From assembly GCF_937875265.1 (NCBI RefSeq), contig NZ_CALLXM010000113.1, positions 1 to 13,971 on the forward strand: a stretch of DNA of 13,971 nt, in the 5' to 3' direction. Position 1 is the stretch's first letter, and the number at the start of each line of letters is the position of its first letter. Shown in pieces: positions 1 through 7,139 of the stretch. Position numbers and translations under genes: made by a program. The notes under the pieces were generated by a model. That model searched no databases. It was not told the DNA's origin and saw nothing but the letters and a program-made list of their open reading frames with translations. This DNA is from an uncultured Acetobacter sp. GTDB lineage: Bacteria > Pseudomonadota > Alphaproteobacteria > Acetobacterales > Acetobacteraceae.

Positions 1-168
1 ACACGGGCGCATCCTGTTTTGCTGGAACACGGGGATGTTCTGGTATGGGGCAACAAAGCCCGGCTGCATTATCATGGCGTCAAACCCCTTGCTCCGGGCA
101 TGCACCCTTTGACGGGTCCTACCCGTTTTAATCTGACATTCCGTTACGTTGCGCAGCCTACGCCCTGA
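1..168 (+). CDS. alkB: DNA oxidative demethylase AlkB, C-terminal fragment
   Basis: The gene is cut by the left window edge; 55 codons remain, ending in TGA at 166-168. AlkB is a cytosolic Fe(II)/2-oxoglutarate dioxygenase that removes N-methyl lesions (1-methyladenine, 3-methylcytosine) from DNA and RNA. The visible part has the order LLEHGDVLVWG, then RLHYHGV, then HPLTGPTRFNLTFR. It follows the end of Escherichia coli AlkB closely. By that comparison the His of YHG (fragment residue 25) is the last iron ligand, and the two Arg of TRFNLTFR are the 2-oxoglutarate-binding pair. The HxD iron ligands lie outside the window. The gene reads toward the serine hydrolase with a 111-bp gap. I see no clear terminator there, so read-through is possible. 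The family assignment is firm; the symbol relies on similarity to the E. coli protein as I remember it. Confidence 0.9.
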   Translation, partial: TRAHPVLLEHGDVLVWGNKARLHYHGVKPLAPGMHPLTGPTRFNLTFRYVAQPTP

Positions 169-279
169 TGGGCTATTTCTCAGCACGCACGGCAGCCTCC
201 ATCACGCTAGCGCAACAAGGAACTTCTCCCTTACACTGCCTTTTCTAATGCCTTCCTCTTTTACTTCGGACCCCTGCCC

Positions 280-1455
280 ATGCCCGCATCCTTCTGCCTC
301 TCCCGCCGTACGGCCCTGAAAACCGGCACCCTTGCCACAGGATTGAGCCTGCTGGGCGTAAACGGCTCATGGGCACAGGATGCCCTTACAAGCCGCTTTG
401 CCGCACTCAACCAGATTTTCCAGAACGCTATTCAATCGGGAAAAACTCCAGGAGCCGTCGCCGCCATCGGGCAGGCCGGACAGACCGTCTGGAAAGGGGT
501 TTTTGGTAACCGCGCGCTGGTTCCCCATAAGGAGCCCATGACGTGGACAACGCTGTTCGATATGGCCTCGCTAACCAAAGTGCTGATTACAGCTCCAGCC
601 ATCATGCAGCTTTATGAACGTGGCCTTCTGAAACTGGATGATCCTGTCAGCACGTATCTTCCGGATTTTGCTGCAAACGGCAAACAGGCGATTACCATCC
701 GGCTTCTGCTCACACATTATTCCGGGCTGGCGCCAGACCTGGATCTTTCTACCCCCTGGCACGGGAAAAATGCTGCCATTCAACGCGTGATGGACGCGCA
801 GCCTGCCAATCCGCCCGGTGAGAAATTTGTTTACAGCGACATCAATTTCATCACGCTGGGTCTGATTGTTGAAAAACTTTCTGGTCTTTCTCTGGATGTT
901 TACGCGACGCAGAACATTCTTCAGCCACTGGGCCTCTCCCGCACGTTCTTTTTGCCAGATAGCGTCCTGCGCGAAACCATTGCCCCCACTCAGTATGATG
1001 AACAGAACACGATGCTACGTGGCGTGGTGCATGACCCGACCAGCCGTCGGATGGAAGGCGTTGCCGGGCATGCTGGCCTGTTTTCCTGTGCTGATGACAT
1101 GCTGACCTATGCACATGCCCTTCTGGCACGCCGGGCGGGGCAGCCTTCTGCCTTTCCGCTACGCCCGGAAACCCTTGTGCTGATGTCTACCCCGCAGCAA
1201 CCTGCTGGAAAATCTGATCTGCGCGGGCTGGGGTGGGATATTGCCACACATTATTCCTCACCACGCGGGGAGCGTTTCCCCGCAAACTCATTCGGACATA
1301 CCGGGTTTACAGGTACATCTCTCTGGCTGGTGCCGGACAAGGAAACTTTTGTCCTGATCCTGACCAACCGTGTTCACCCGGATGGCAAAGGCAATGTTGT
1401 GGCGCTACGCAAAGATATTGCGACCGCAGCAGCCCTTGCCCTACAGACACCGTAA
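280..1455 (+). CDS. Tat-exported serine hydrolase, beta-lactamase (class C/PBP-like) family
   Basis: This 391-residue protein has the penicillin-binding/class C beta-lactamase fold. Residues 8-14 read SRRTALK, a twin-arginine motif. A hydrophobic segment (about 15-30) and a possible cleavage near Ala32 follow, so it is probably exported folded to the periplasm. Catalytic motifs are in order: SLTK at 97-100 (SxxK, nucleophile Ser97), LLTHYSGL at 143-150, Tyr185 in YSD (the YxN position, with Asp for Asn), and HTG at 340-342 (the KTG position). The HTG form and YSD suggest an esterase, peptidase or other serine hydrolase rather than a true cephalosporinase. Length is normal for the family. No good Shine-Dalgarno precedes the ATG; the start was chosen because the Tat motif begins directly after it. 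The gene converges with the YceI gene 16 bp away. The substrate is unknown. Confidence 0.88.
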   Translation: MPASFCLSRRTALKTGTLATGLSLLGVNGSWAQDALTSRFAALNQIFQNAIQSGKTPGAVAAIGQAGQTVWKGVFGNRALVPHKEPMTWTTLFDMASLTKVLITAPAIMQLYERGLLKLDDPVSTYLPDFAANGKQAITIRLLLTHYSGLAPDLDLSTPWHGKNAAIQRVMDAQPANPPGEKFVYSDINFITLGLIVEKLSGLSLDVYATQNILQPLGLSRTFFLPDSVLRETIAPTQYDEQNTMLRGVVHDPTSRRMEGVAGHAGLFSCADDMLTYAHALLARRAGQPSAFPLRPETLVLMSTPQQPAGKSDLRGLGWDIATHYSSPRGERFPANSFGHTGFTGTSLWLVPDKETFVLILTNRVHPDGKGNVVALRKDIATAAALALQTP

Positions 1456-1471
1456 CTGGTGCTTGCGCTGC

Positions 1472-2140
1472 TTATTCTGGCTTTTCTGACGGACCTTTTT
1501 CAAAAACGCCTGTCAGATTTAGCGTAACGTCATCCCCTACAGCCGTCATGGCTGTTTTGATACCAAACGCACTGCGCTGAAGAGTGCCCTGCGCTTCAAA
1601 CCCCACAGTATAAGCATGATCCATTGGGTTTTCCCCTGCCCCGACAAAATGGACATGCAACACCATGGGGCGCGTCACGCCATGCAGCGTCAGGCGTCCT
1701 GCCACTATGGCCAGTGAAGGCCCCTCCGAGACAACATTGGTAGAAACAAACCGGGCATCAGGATATTTCCGGGCATCCAACCAGTCCTCACTCCAGAGCG
1801 TTTCGGCGACAGAGCCTGACGTTGTTGTCAAAGAGTGCAAGGGCAATTGCAGAGCAACATGGGATTGTTCGGGATGTGTAGAATCAAGCTGAAGTGAGCC
1901 GGACACACCGGAAAACATGCCATGATACTGGCTGATACTCAGGCAGGAGACTGAAAAGACCACCTGTGTCCGCTGGCTATCAACGTGATACAAACCGTCT
2001 TCCACAACAGGAGCTTCCGCTACAACCGGCGTCATACCTGAGGCCAATACCGGATCAGCACAGTTCAGAGCCAGAACAATTCCCAGTCCGGCCAGCAGAT
2101 AAACGATGGTGCTCCTAGTCTGCATTCCCTGTCTCATCAT
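1472..2140 (-). CDS. YceI-family periplasmic protein
   Basis: The 222-residue product has an N-terminal hydrophobic stretch (about 12-25) and a likely signal peptidase site near VLAS (31-34), then the YceI domain from about residue 50 to 215. Typical YceI features are the opening YHVDSQRTQVVFSV (51-64), the WLDARKYPDARFVST block (120-134), GRLTLHGVTRP (148-158) and the closing FGIKTAMTAVGDDVTLNL (192-209). YceI proteins are lipocalin-like beta barrels that bind a polyprenyl or quinone-type lipid in the periplasm. Some are linked to acid, oxidative or osmotic stress. Which role applies here is not visible. The start is uncertain: ATGATG at 2135-2140 directly follows GAGAGGG, and a third ATG lies at codon 6. 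The gene appears monocistronic. Confidence 0.88.
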   Translation of the reverse strand: MMRQGMQTRSTIVYLLAGLGIVLALNCADPVLASGMTPVVAEAPVVEDGLYHVDSQRTQVVFSVSCLSISQYHGMFSGVSGSLQLDSTHPEQSHVALQLPLHSLTTTSGSVAETLWSEDWLDARKYPDARFVSTNVVSEGPSLAIVAGRLTLHGVTRPMVLHVHFVGAGENPMDHAYTVGFEAQGTLQRSAFGIKTAMTAVGDDVTLNLTGVFEKGPSEKPE

Positions 2141-2435
2141 CCCTCTCAGTGGGATTTTAAGTGGGTCAACCGGAAGAGAGTTCCCTCATAAATCTGCTTT
2201 CCTGCCGATAATTCTTAAAATAACGACACTTCGCGATAAATTTCACTTCTGTGCCACCAATCTTAATTCTCTTCATAGTTTATCATTTTTGAAGAAAATT
2301 CTGATTATCTGAGCATGCTCCTGCTGAAAGACAGGCCTTGATATATCGTCATTTTATAGTGAATTACGAGGTCGCACTTTTAACCTCACTCCATACACAG
2401 CAAAATGCTCACGAAGAGCTCAGAAAACTTTCCCC
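2141..2435. other. AT-rich intergenic region between YceI and XRE genes
   Basis: These 295 bases lie between the start of the YceI gene and the end of the XRE gene, both on the minus strand. The stretch must hold the YceI promoter, but I cannot pick a convincing -35/-10 pair. There is no clear terminator hairpin for the XRE gene and no plausible small gene. Base composition is noticeably more AT-rich than in the flanking genes. Confidence 0.5.
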
Positions 2436-2873
2436 TCAGGCTTTACCCTCACTTTTGCGCCACATTCTGACCTGTCTTTCTATCCACTTCTGAGCGGAGA
2501 CCTTCCGAGATGGGTCCAGCATGCGGTAAAGCCGGACAATATCATACTCATCAGGGGTAACTGTCAGAGCAATGTCTTCCTGAACATAGCCTGTTAAAAA
2601 AATTTCCGGCTCCACACCAAACAGCGCAGCCAGTTTGGGAATGTGCTTTCTGGCACTCCCCTCACGTCCGGTTTCCCAGAACGCAATAGCAGGGCGAGAA
2701 ACGCCAAGCGCATCCGCAACTTGCTGCTGTGTCAGCCCGGCAGCTTTGCGCAAAATTTTCATTCTCTGACCAAGGTCTGACCCAGGAGAGACGATATCCC
2801 GATCATCCGTCTCTTTCGCATGGCTCTCAGGCTGATCAGACACACCCGGCATGTTCCGCCTTGATTGTACCAT
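2436..2873 (-). CDS. XRE-family helix-turn-helix transcriptional regulator
   Basis: The product is a probable DNA-binding repressor of 145 residues. The Cro/C1-type domain spans about residues 34-93: LGQRMKILRKAAGLTQQ, QVADALGVSRPAIAFWETGR (recognition helix region), then PKLAALFGVEPEIFL. The N-terminal 33 residues are charged and probably disordered. The C-terminal 50 residues are helical and basic (VRMWRK near the end) and could mediate oligomerisation. The frame stays open 40 codons further upstream, to 2993. I chose the ATG at 2871-2873 because GGGAGAG lies 6 bases before it and the upstream residues do not look like protein of this family. No ligand-binding domain is present. The target is unknown; autoregulation through the inverted repeat at 2987-3002 is possible. 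The neighbouring TonB receptor gene is another candidate. Confidence 0.85.
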   Translation of the reverse strand: MVQSRRNMPGVSDQPESHAKETDDRDIVSPGSDLGQRMKILRKAAGLTQQQVADALGVSRPAIAFWETGREGSARKHIPKLAALFGVEPEIFLTGYVQEDIALTVTPDEYDIVRLYRMLDPSRKVSAQKWIERQVRMWRKSEGKA

Positions 2874-3082
2874 TCCGTGCTCTCCCAAACATCCAATATG
2901 TACCCCATATACGGACGTGGCTTTTACTTTGCCATAAGCATGTTTACAATTAACGCGTTGCCATACTGCATAATACGACAGACGCCCGCACAATCCTGTG
3001 CGTGAAATTTTGCATAACTGAACAAATATCCCTCTATCACCCGTTTATCACGGACGACAGAGATTTTTTACGAAAATTAATT
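2874..3082. other. Upstream region of the XRE gene, no gene seen
   Basis: Together with the terminator at 3083-3114 and the TonB gene's 3' untranslated bases, this makes a 315-bp gap between two minus-strand genes. Apart from the inverted repeat and weak promoter listed separately, I see only the open but unlikely 40-codon extension of the XRE frame. The XRE gene therefore probably has its own promoter here. Confidence 0.5.
2970..3002 (-). promoter_or_regulatory. Candidate operator/promoter of the XRE gene
   Basis: A perfect 6-bp inverted repeat, CGCACA-ATCC-TGTGCG, occupies 2987-3002. On the minus strand a TATTAT -10-like hexamer lies at 2975-2970, so the repeat would cover the -35 position, as expected for an autorepressor site. 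The -35 hexamer itself is poor, and the leader to the chosen XRE start would be about 97 bases. The symmetry is seen; the function is inferred. Confidence 0.3.
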
Positions 3083-3114
3083 AAAAACCCCCAGTCCCGA
3101 AACAGGACTGAGGG
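3083..3114 (-). terminator. Rho-independent terminator of the TonB receptor gene
   Basis: On the minus strand CCCTCAGTCC (3114-3105) pairs with GGACTGGGGG (3097-3088) around a 7-base loop, with one G-U pair. TTTTT and more T/A follow directly (3087 downwards). It lies about 75 bases after the stop of the TonB receptor gene. It separates that gene from the XRE gene, so the two are unlikely to be one operon. Confidence 0.9.
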
Positions 3115-3188
3115 TTAAGTTATTCATACGATTATGTGTCAGCCAGAATTTTACCTGTAAAAGTAAAATATTTTCTGACAGATTTTCT

Positions 3189-5525
3189 TTAGAAACTCTG
3201 CGTAATACCGGTCAGAATTGTCCGGCGCAGACCATACTGAGGTGCCCCTACACCAATACCACTCCCATCACGCAGCAAATATGGGTGATCGAACAGATTG
3301 GTGACATCTAGCCGGACCTGTGTGTTGCCAAGGAAAGACTTTCCAAACAGGTTTTTGAAGGTCTGCACTGCTGAAAAGTTGAAGGTCGCATATTGCGGCA
3401 CAACTGCCCCGTTCGGCACATCCCCGTCGGCCCTAAGGCCACTGCCATAAACCATGGTGGCGGAGACACGCAGCGGATGCCAGCTTTTGTGGAAAAAGCT
3501 GTAGGCTGCGCCGGCGGAAGCGGTCCATCGCTGATCGTGGTCCAGATGGATCCACCGATGCTGGATATAATCGAGATCTTCCTGACTAAAATTGAACTGC
3601 GCGCTGGTGATATCTTTACCGATGGCACGCGACCAGGAGAAGTTTCCATACAAAGACAGCGGGCCTTTATCGTAAGACGTGCTGACCTCATACCCGTTCA
3701 CCTGCCCCTTGCGGTAGTTAAAGCCGCTCAAAACAATCGGCGCACCAAACTGACCTTCATCAATCAGGTTATCAGCAAGCTTGTAATAGGCATCAAAAGA
3801 CACACGCCAGCCGGGCAGAATCTGCTGCTGAATACCTGCGTCAAAGTAGTGATCCCGTTCGGCTTTAACTGTTGAATTTTGCATGACCTCTGCTGCTGCA
3901 CTGGTATTTGAAAATTTATACAGCGCAGAGCTGCTGACCACTTCAAACGGTGGCGGCGTAAAATAACGGGAGTACCCGGCATGCACCGTGGCACCCTTCC
4001 AGGGCTTCCAGACAAGATTAAGGCGCGGGCTAACCTGCTTCTGGCTGGTGTATTCGCTGACTCCATCAAACCGCAGACCGTAATTGATTGTCAGGTTGCG
4101 CAGCGGCGTCCACTCATCCTGCGCATACAGACCATACATCGTGCCGGTTTTACCGCTGCCGTCATATACTTTCATGGGTGTTGAATCGAAGGTCGGGTTG
4201 CCGTCTTCATCCACACCATTCGCCCCGAAAACAGTGGAATCTGTTTTGGACACGGTGCGTTCAACAAAAACCTGGAAGCCAAACCGGACAGTATGATTTT
4301 TAGCGGCATGCCATGTCACATCATGCTGCGTGCCCGTGGAAAAAATGGACCGCGCAGCACGCTGTGCAATGCCGTTATAAACCAGATCCCCCAACGGATC
4401 AGGAGAATACCGCAGACTGCTATAGCGGGTAAAAACAGAACTTTGCAGGCTGAATTTCCCAATCTCTTTCTGAAGAGCCAGAATGGCGAAATCCGTGATC
4501 TGCTTTTGCTGCTCGTTCAGGCTGGCACTATCAACGCTTCCATCAAGCTTCTGCGCCAGGTCACTTCCAGTATAAGACGGCTCAGAAAACTGCTTTTGCT
4601 GACCAGGGTTATTTGGAAGTTGATATTCTGCATTGGAAACACCGGCAATAAAGCTGATACGCGTATTTTCATCAGCGGTGTACCGCAGATGACCGAGAAA
4701 GTGATACTGGTTGCTCAGGTCATGCACAGCATTGAAGGACTTGGTCGTGTTTTCAATGCCGACACGATCATGCACAAAATCTGCCGTTGCAAAGTAGTCC
4801 CACTTGCCTTTGTGGCCACCATACTGAAGAGAGGGGAAGAAAAAGTCGCGTGCCCCACCGTAAACAGATGCCGTCCCACCCGGATTGGTCGTGCCATTCT
4901 TGGTTGTGATATCAACAACACCAGCCTGCAAAAAGCCGAACTCACTCGGCAATGCGCCAGTTGTGAGAGACATGTTATCAGCAAAGCGCGTCATCAGCGC
5001 CTGCCCAAAAACATTCAGCCCTTCAGGAAGCTGCACACCGTCCAGCCGGAACTGCACTTCATTATGGTCCCCACGGACATGGATCTGACCATAACTATCC
5101 TGTGCCACACCCGGTGCCTGCAAAAGCACCTGATTAACGGGAGCATTATCTCCCCCCGGAATGGTTTCCAGCGCCTTACGGCTAAATCGGTAGACCGTGG
5201 CTCCCGTATCAGGCTGAAGCTCTGATCTCGCCCGGTCCAGATGCGCCGTTACCGTCACGTTTTCCGGCCTGTTGGCCAGACCTGGTTGTATGGAAACAGT
5301 TTCCTGCCCGGTTGGCTTTGCCTTAGAAGTCTCCTCGTGCTGAATTTTACTCTTAGACGTCTGCGCGACTTTCTTCTTTTTATCTGTCGGTTCAACTGTT
5401 TGCGCGGTCGGTGTGATACCGCCAGATAAAGTCTCAGCCTGCGTTTTTTCAATACAGAACAGAAATCCGGCTGTCGTGCAGACAGTTGAGCATGCCAGCA
5501 GAAAAGAAAGACGAGACACCAGCAT
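3189..5525 (-). CDS. TonB-dependent outer-membrane receptor
   Basis: This 778-residue protein is a gated outer-membrane import channel driven by TonB-ExbB-ExbD. A signal peptide covers about 1-30 (cleavage after TQA). Next come an unusual Lys/Thr/Gln-rich linker (about 45-78), a TonB-box-like ENVTVTA (88-94), and a plug domain (about 105-210). The plug has NQVLLQAPGVAQDSYGQIHVRG near 131-152, RLDGVQLPEG near 160-169, and ends in GVVDITTKNG. The remainder is a 22-strand-type barrel with alternating aromatic residues, closing in the expected C-terminal Phe (ITQSF). Length is normal for the family. Only weak AAAGG lies about 11 bases before the ATG. No transporter or periplasmic binding protein is adjacent, so the ligand (siderophore, vitamin or carbohydrate) cannot be assigned. 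Confidence 0.92.
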   Translation of the reverse strand: MLVSRLSFLLACSTVCTTAGFLFCIEKTQAETLSGGITPTAQTVEPTDKKKKVAQTSKSKIQHEETSKAKPTGQETVSIQPGLANRPENVTVTAHLDRARSELQPDTGATVYRFSRKALETIPGGDNAPVNQVLLQAPGVAQDSYGQIHVRGDHNEVQFRLDGVQLPEGLNVFGQALMTRFADNMSLTTGALPSEFGFLQAGVVDITTKNGTTNPGGTASVYGGARDFFFPSLQYGGHKGKWDYFATADFVHDRVGIENTTKSFNAVHDLSNQYHFLGHLRYTADENTRISFIAGVSNAEYQLPNNPGQQKQFSEPSYTGSDLAQKLDGSVDSASLNEQQKQITDFAILALQKEIGKFSLQSSVFTRYSSLRYSPDPLGDLVYNGIAQRAARSIFSTGTQHDVTWHAAKNHTVRFGFQVFVERTVSKTDSTVFGANGVDEDGNPTFDSTPMKVYDGSGKTGTMYGLYAQDEWTPLRNLTINYGLRFDGVSEYTSQKQVSPRLNLVWKPWKGATVHAGYSRYFTPPPFEVVSSSALYKFSNTSAAAEVMQNSTVKAERDHYFDAGIQQQILPGWRVSFDAYYKLADNLIDEGQFGAPIVLSGFNYRKGQVNGYEVSTSYDKGPLSLYGNFSWSRAIGKDITSAQFNFSQEDLDYIQHRWIHLDHDQRWTASAGAAYSFFHKSWHPLRVSATMVYGSGLRADGDVPNGAVVPQYATFNFSAVQTFKNLFGKSFLGNTQVRLDVTNLFDHPYLLRDGSGIGVGAPQYGLRRTILTGITQSF

Positions 5526-5569
5526 AAGATTATTGGCCTTTAAGGTTTTGGAAACGATCTGATTTGCGT

Positions 5570-5619
5570 CTTATACGTTATGATATAACATATCAACATA
5601 ATTCAGGAGAGTGTTCTCC
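5570..5619 (-). promoter_or_regulatory. Candidate promoter and operators of the TonB receptor gene
   Basis: On the minus strand TTGATA (5596-5591) and TATAAG (5575-5570) form a possible promoter with a short 15-base spacer, 45 bases before the receptor start. The spacer contains the palindrome GTTAT-GAT-ATAAC (5577-5589). A second palindrome, GGAGA-GTGT-TCTCC, lies just upstream at 5606-5619. Such placement would suit a repressor and an activator site. Neither matches a Fur box that I can recognise. The palindromes are seen; the promoter and binding roles are inferred. Confidence 0.35.
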
Positions 5620-5733
5620 AATCCCTCGCCTTCCCCTCCCTCCTGTTACCTGCAAAGCACACCCCGCTGCCCAGACGTTTCTTCACTTGTGCTGTGACAG
5701 ATTTTCTCGTAGGAGTGCGGCATCCACCTCAGC

Positions 5734-5809
5734 GTCCCGTTCGTCTAGAGGCCTAGGACACTGCCCTCTCACGGCGGCAACACGGGTTCGAATCCCGTAC
5801 GGGACACCA
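5734..5809 (+). tRNA. tRNA-Glu (anticodon CTC)
   Basis: This is a complete 76-base cloverleaf. The acceptor stem GTCCCGT (5734-5740) pairs with ACGGGAC (5799-5805), then comes discriminator A and an encoded CCA (5807-5809). The D arm is TCTAGAGGCCTAGGA. The anticodon stem CTGCC/GGCGG (5761-5765/5773-5777, one G-U) encloses loop CTCTCAC with anticodon CTC at 5768-5770. The T arm ACGGG-TTCGAAT-CCCGT is canonical. The sequence closely follows bacterial tRNA-Glu. It reads GAG codons. It is divergent from the TonB receptor gene and faces the gene-poor tract that follows. Confidence 0.95.
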
Positions 5810-5848
5810 ATCTTTCCAGTAACTTAGATTTTTCCTTATGGAATGATT

Positions 5849-5884
5849 AGACGTTTTTAGAGCCACCTTGAGCCCCAAACGTCT
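5849..5884. repeat. 8-bp inverted repeat with 20-base spacer, downstream of tRNA-Glu
   Basis: AGACGTTT (5849-5856) and AAACGTCT (5877-5884) are perfect reverse complements. No T-tract follows on the tRNA strand, so it is a weak terminator candidate. It could be a protein-binding site or part of an old recombination site. Confidence 0.5.
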
Positions 5885-5891
5885 GCTACAC

Positions 5892-5909
5892 GCAGATACA
5901 AGTATCTGC
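5892..5909. repeat. 18-bp palindrome GCAGATAC-AA-GTATCTGC
   Basis: Two perfect 8-bp half-sites are separated by two bases, 83 bases after the end of the tRNA gene. The short spacer makes it look like a dimeric repressor operator or a recombinase site rather than an RNA hairpin. No gene begins beside it. Confidence 0.55.
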
Positions 5910-6170
5910 AGCAATGACCTGTATTGTGTCCGTGAATGGATCAATCAGATCATCAGCACCCCAAACTAGCCAGATTCTGACTTGACATAACGTCTGCCAA
6001 ACTTGGACTCTGACATTTTATCATACTTGGTTCCTCGAACGTCAGGGCCATTGCTCAGAACGGGACGACATCCCTCTCGCTTCGAAAGCGAGCGGGCTCG
6101 GACCGCCCACTTAGGCGTGGCGTCAAATTGAACTGTAGAAATCATCACTATACTGAAAAATGGAGCCCAA

Positions 6171-6383
6171 CTACAGGTTGGCCAGTTCTGTTTTCAAATA
6201 CGCCCGATCATGAGCGCATTGCTGACTGCCATAATCAGAGTGAAAGATGCAGTCTGTCACTGCCCCCGCATTACATGCATGAGTGACAACTGCCACTATG
6301 GCCAGACTGCCAGACAGATGATGTCTGTTGGTCATAACTTTATATAAATGGATAACATGTAGACCGGGGCCTCTTGCCGTCAT
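6171..6383 (-). pseudogene. IS3-type transposase fragment (catalytic-core remnant)
   Basis: The 70-codon minus-strand frame contains CIFHSDYGSQQCAHDRAYLK (residues 45-64). It resembles the HSDRGSQY block of the DDE integrase core in IS3-family transposases, in which this Asp is the second catalytic residue. The preceding residues (about 17-43) also fit the usual spacing to that block. The first Asp, the final Glu and the rest of a roughly 280-residue protein are missing, and stops follow immediately. I therefore read it as debris of an insertion sequence. Terminal inverted repeats and target-site duplications were not found. The motif match is short, so chance similarity is possible. Confidence 0.5.
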
Positions 6384-7139
6384 CAGTCAGCCAACAGGAT
6401 ACCCCCTGACCTCAAGCACTGAAATGGTTTCCTCTGATTATTTTTATCCCCCCATTACTTATTAAAACATACAGAAATTGAAAACTATTATGATTGAAAA
6501 CGATATTCTCAAAATTAATATATGAACAAGAAAAACCCACAGAAAAAATTCTATACCCCCGAGAGCTCTTGATGTTCTGATAGATCATCCTGTCATTACA
6601 AAAACAGGGCCGGAGAAATTGCCCAGATAAAAAAGAGAACATTTATCACTCACAGTCTTCCTGTGTTTCTTCAGTGAATCGCAGCACTCCGCATTACTAC
6701 TGAACCGATATTTCATGATGCATTATTTCGCATTTAAAAAATAGATATTTTTATAAAAATTATTTACCACTCTTGATATTTTTCATTAGCAAACCTCACC
6801 ACCCACCAATATCCACGCCACCTGATCCTCTCTGGGTAATCCGTGCGAGCTAACCATCCTGCCGATATAGAATGTGAATATCTCCTTGGCGAAACTGCCT
6901 GAGGACACGATCGACTAAGAATTTCTTACTTTGTAGCAATGTAGCCTGCCTTAATCAGCATCTAGGCTAACGTATACCTAATAGATTTCATTACGTAATA
7001 ACACATATAGTTAATTTTTATCAATTATCCCTGTTTGTTGTTGCGTTATCTTTGGATAAATTTTAACTGTTTGTTCGTTATTAACTATTCCCGTTCGAAG
7101 TGTCATTCGGGGCTAACTGAACAAGCGAGAGAGACTTTC
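6384..7139. other. Long AT-rich region upstream of the Hint gene, no gene seen
   Basis: These 756 bases contain no convincing coding sequence. A 76-codon minus-strand frame (6412-6642) has the low-complexity, Phe/Ile/Asn-rich composition expected from AT-rich noncoding DNA. The part from about 6700 to 7080 is especially AT-rich and includes the palindrome TTACGTAA (6991-6998). It must carry the promoter of the Hint gene, but I cannot fix a -35/-10 pair. The last bases before the gene, GCGAGAGAGACTTTC, hold its ribosome site. Confidence 0.5.

Larger units (their letters stand above)
5810..6170. other. Gene-poor tract downstream of tRNA-Glu
   Basis: I see no convincing gene in these 361 bases. 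A 60-codon minus-strand frame (5966-6148) has a protein-like, basic composition (WAVRARSLSKREG), but I do not recognise it and no good ribosome site precedes it. A GC-rich hairpin, CTCGCTT-CGA-AAGCGAG, sits at 6076-6092. Two further inverted repeats close to the tRNA are listed separately. With the transposase fragment that follows, the tract reads as remains of inserted DNA. Confidence 0.5.

Noticed and set aside
2141..2200. GGAAC-like element upstream of the YceI gene as an EcfG-type promoter
   Set aside because: The expected downstream CGTT at 16-17 bases is not present, so I do not claim general-stress control.
2874..2993. 40-codon N-terminal extension of the XRE regulator
   Set aside because: The ATG at 2871-2873 has a good GGGAGAG site, and the upstream residues do not fit the family.
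4293..5225. 310-codon plus-strand open frame
   Set aside because: It lies entirely antisense to the TonB receptor gene, whose protein is clearly recognisable. The antisense product has no domain-like features and no ribosome site.
5753..5944. 63-codon minus-strand frame
   Set aside because: It runs antisense into the tRNA-Glu gene and encodes nothing recognisable.
6412..6642. 76-codon minus-strand frame
   Set aside because: It is Phe/Ile/Asn-rich as expected from AT-rich noncoding DNA. No ribosome site, no recognisable motif.
7035..7139. 35-codon N-terminal extension of the Hint protein
   Set aside because: The extra residues look like translated AT-rich noncoding DNA. The ATG at 7140 has a GAGAGA ribosome site.
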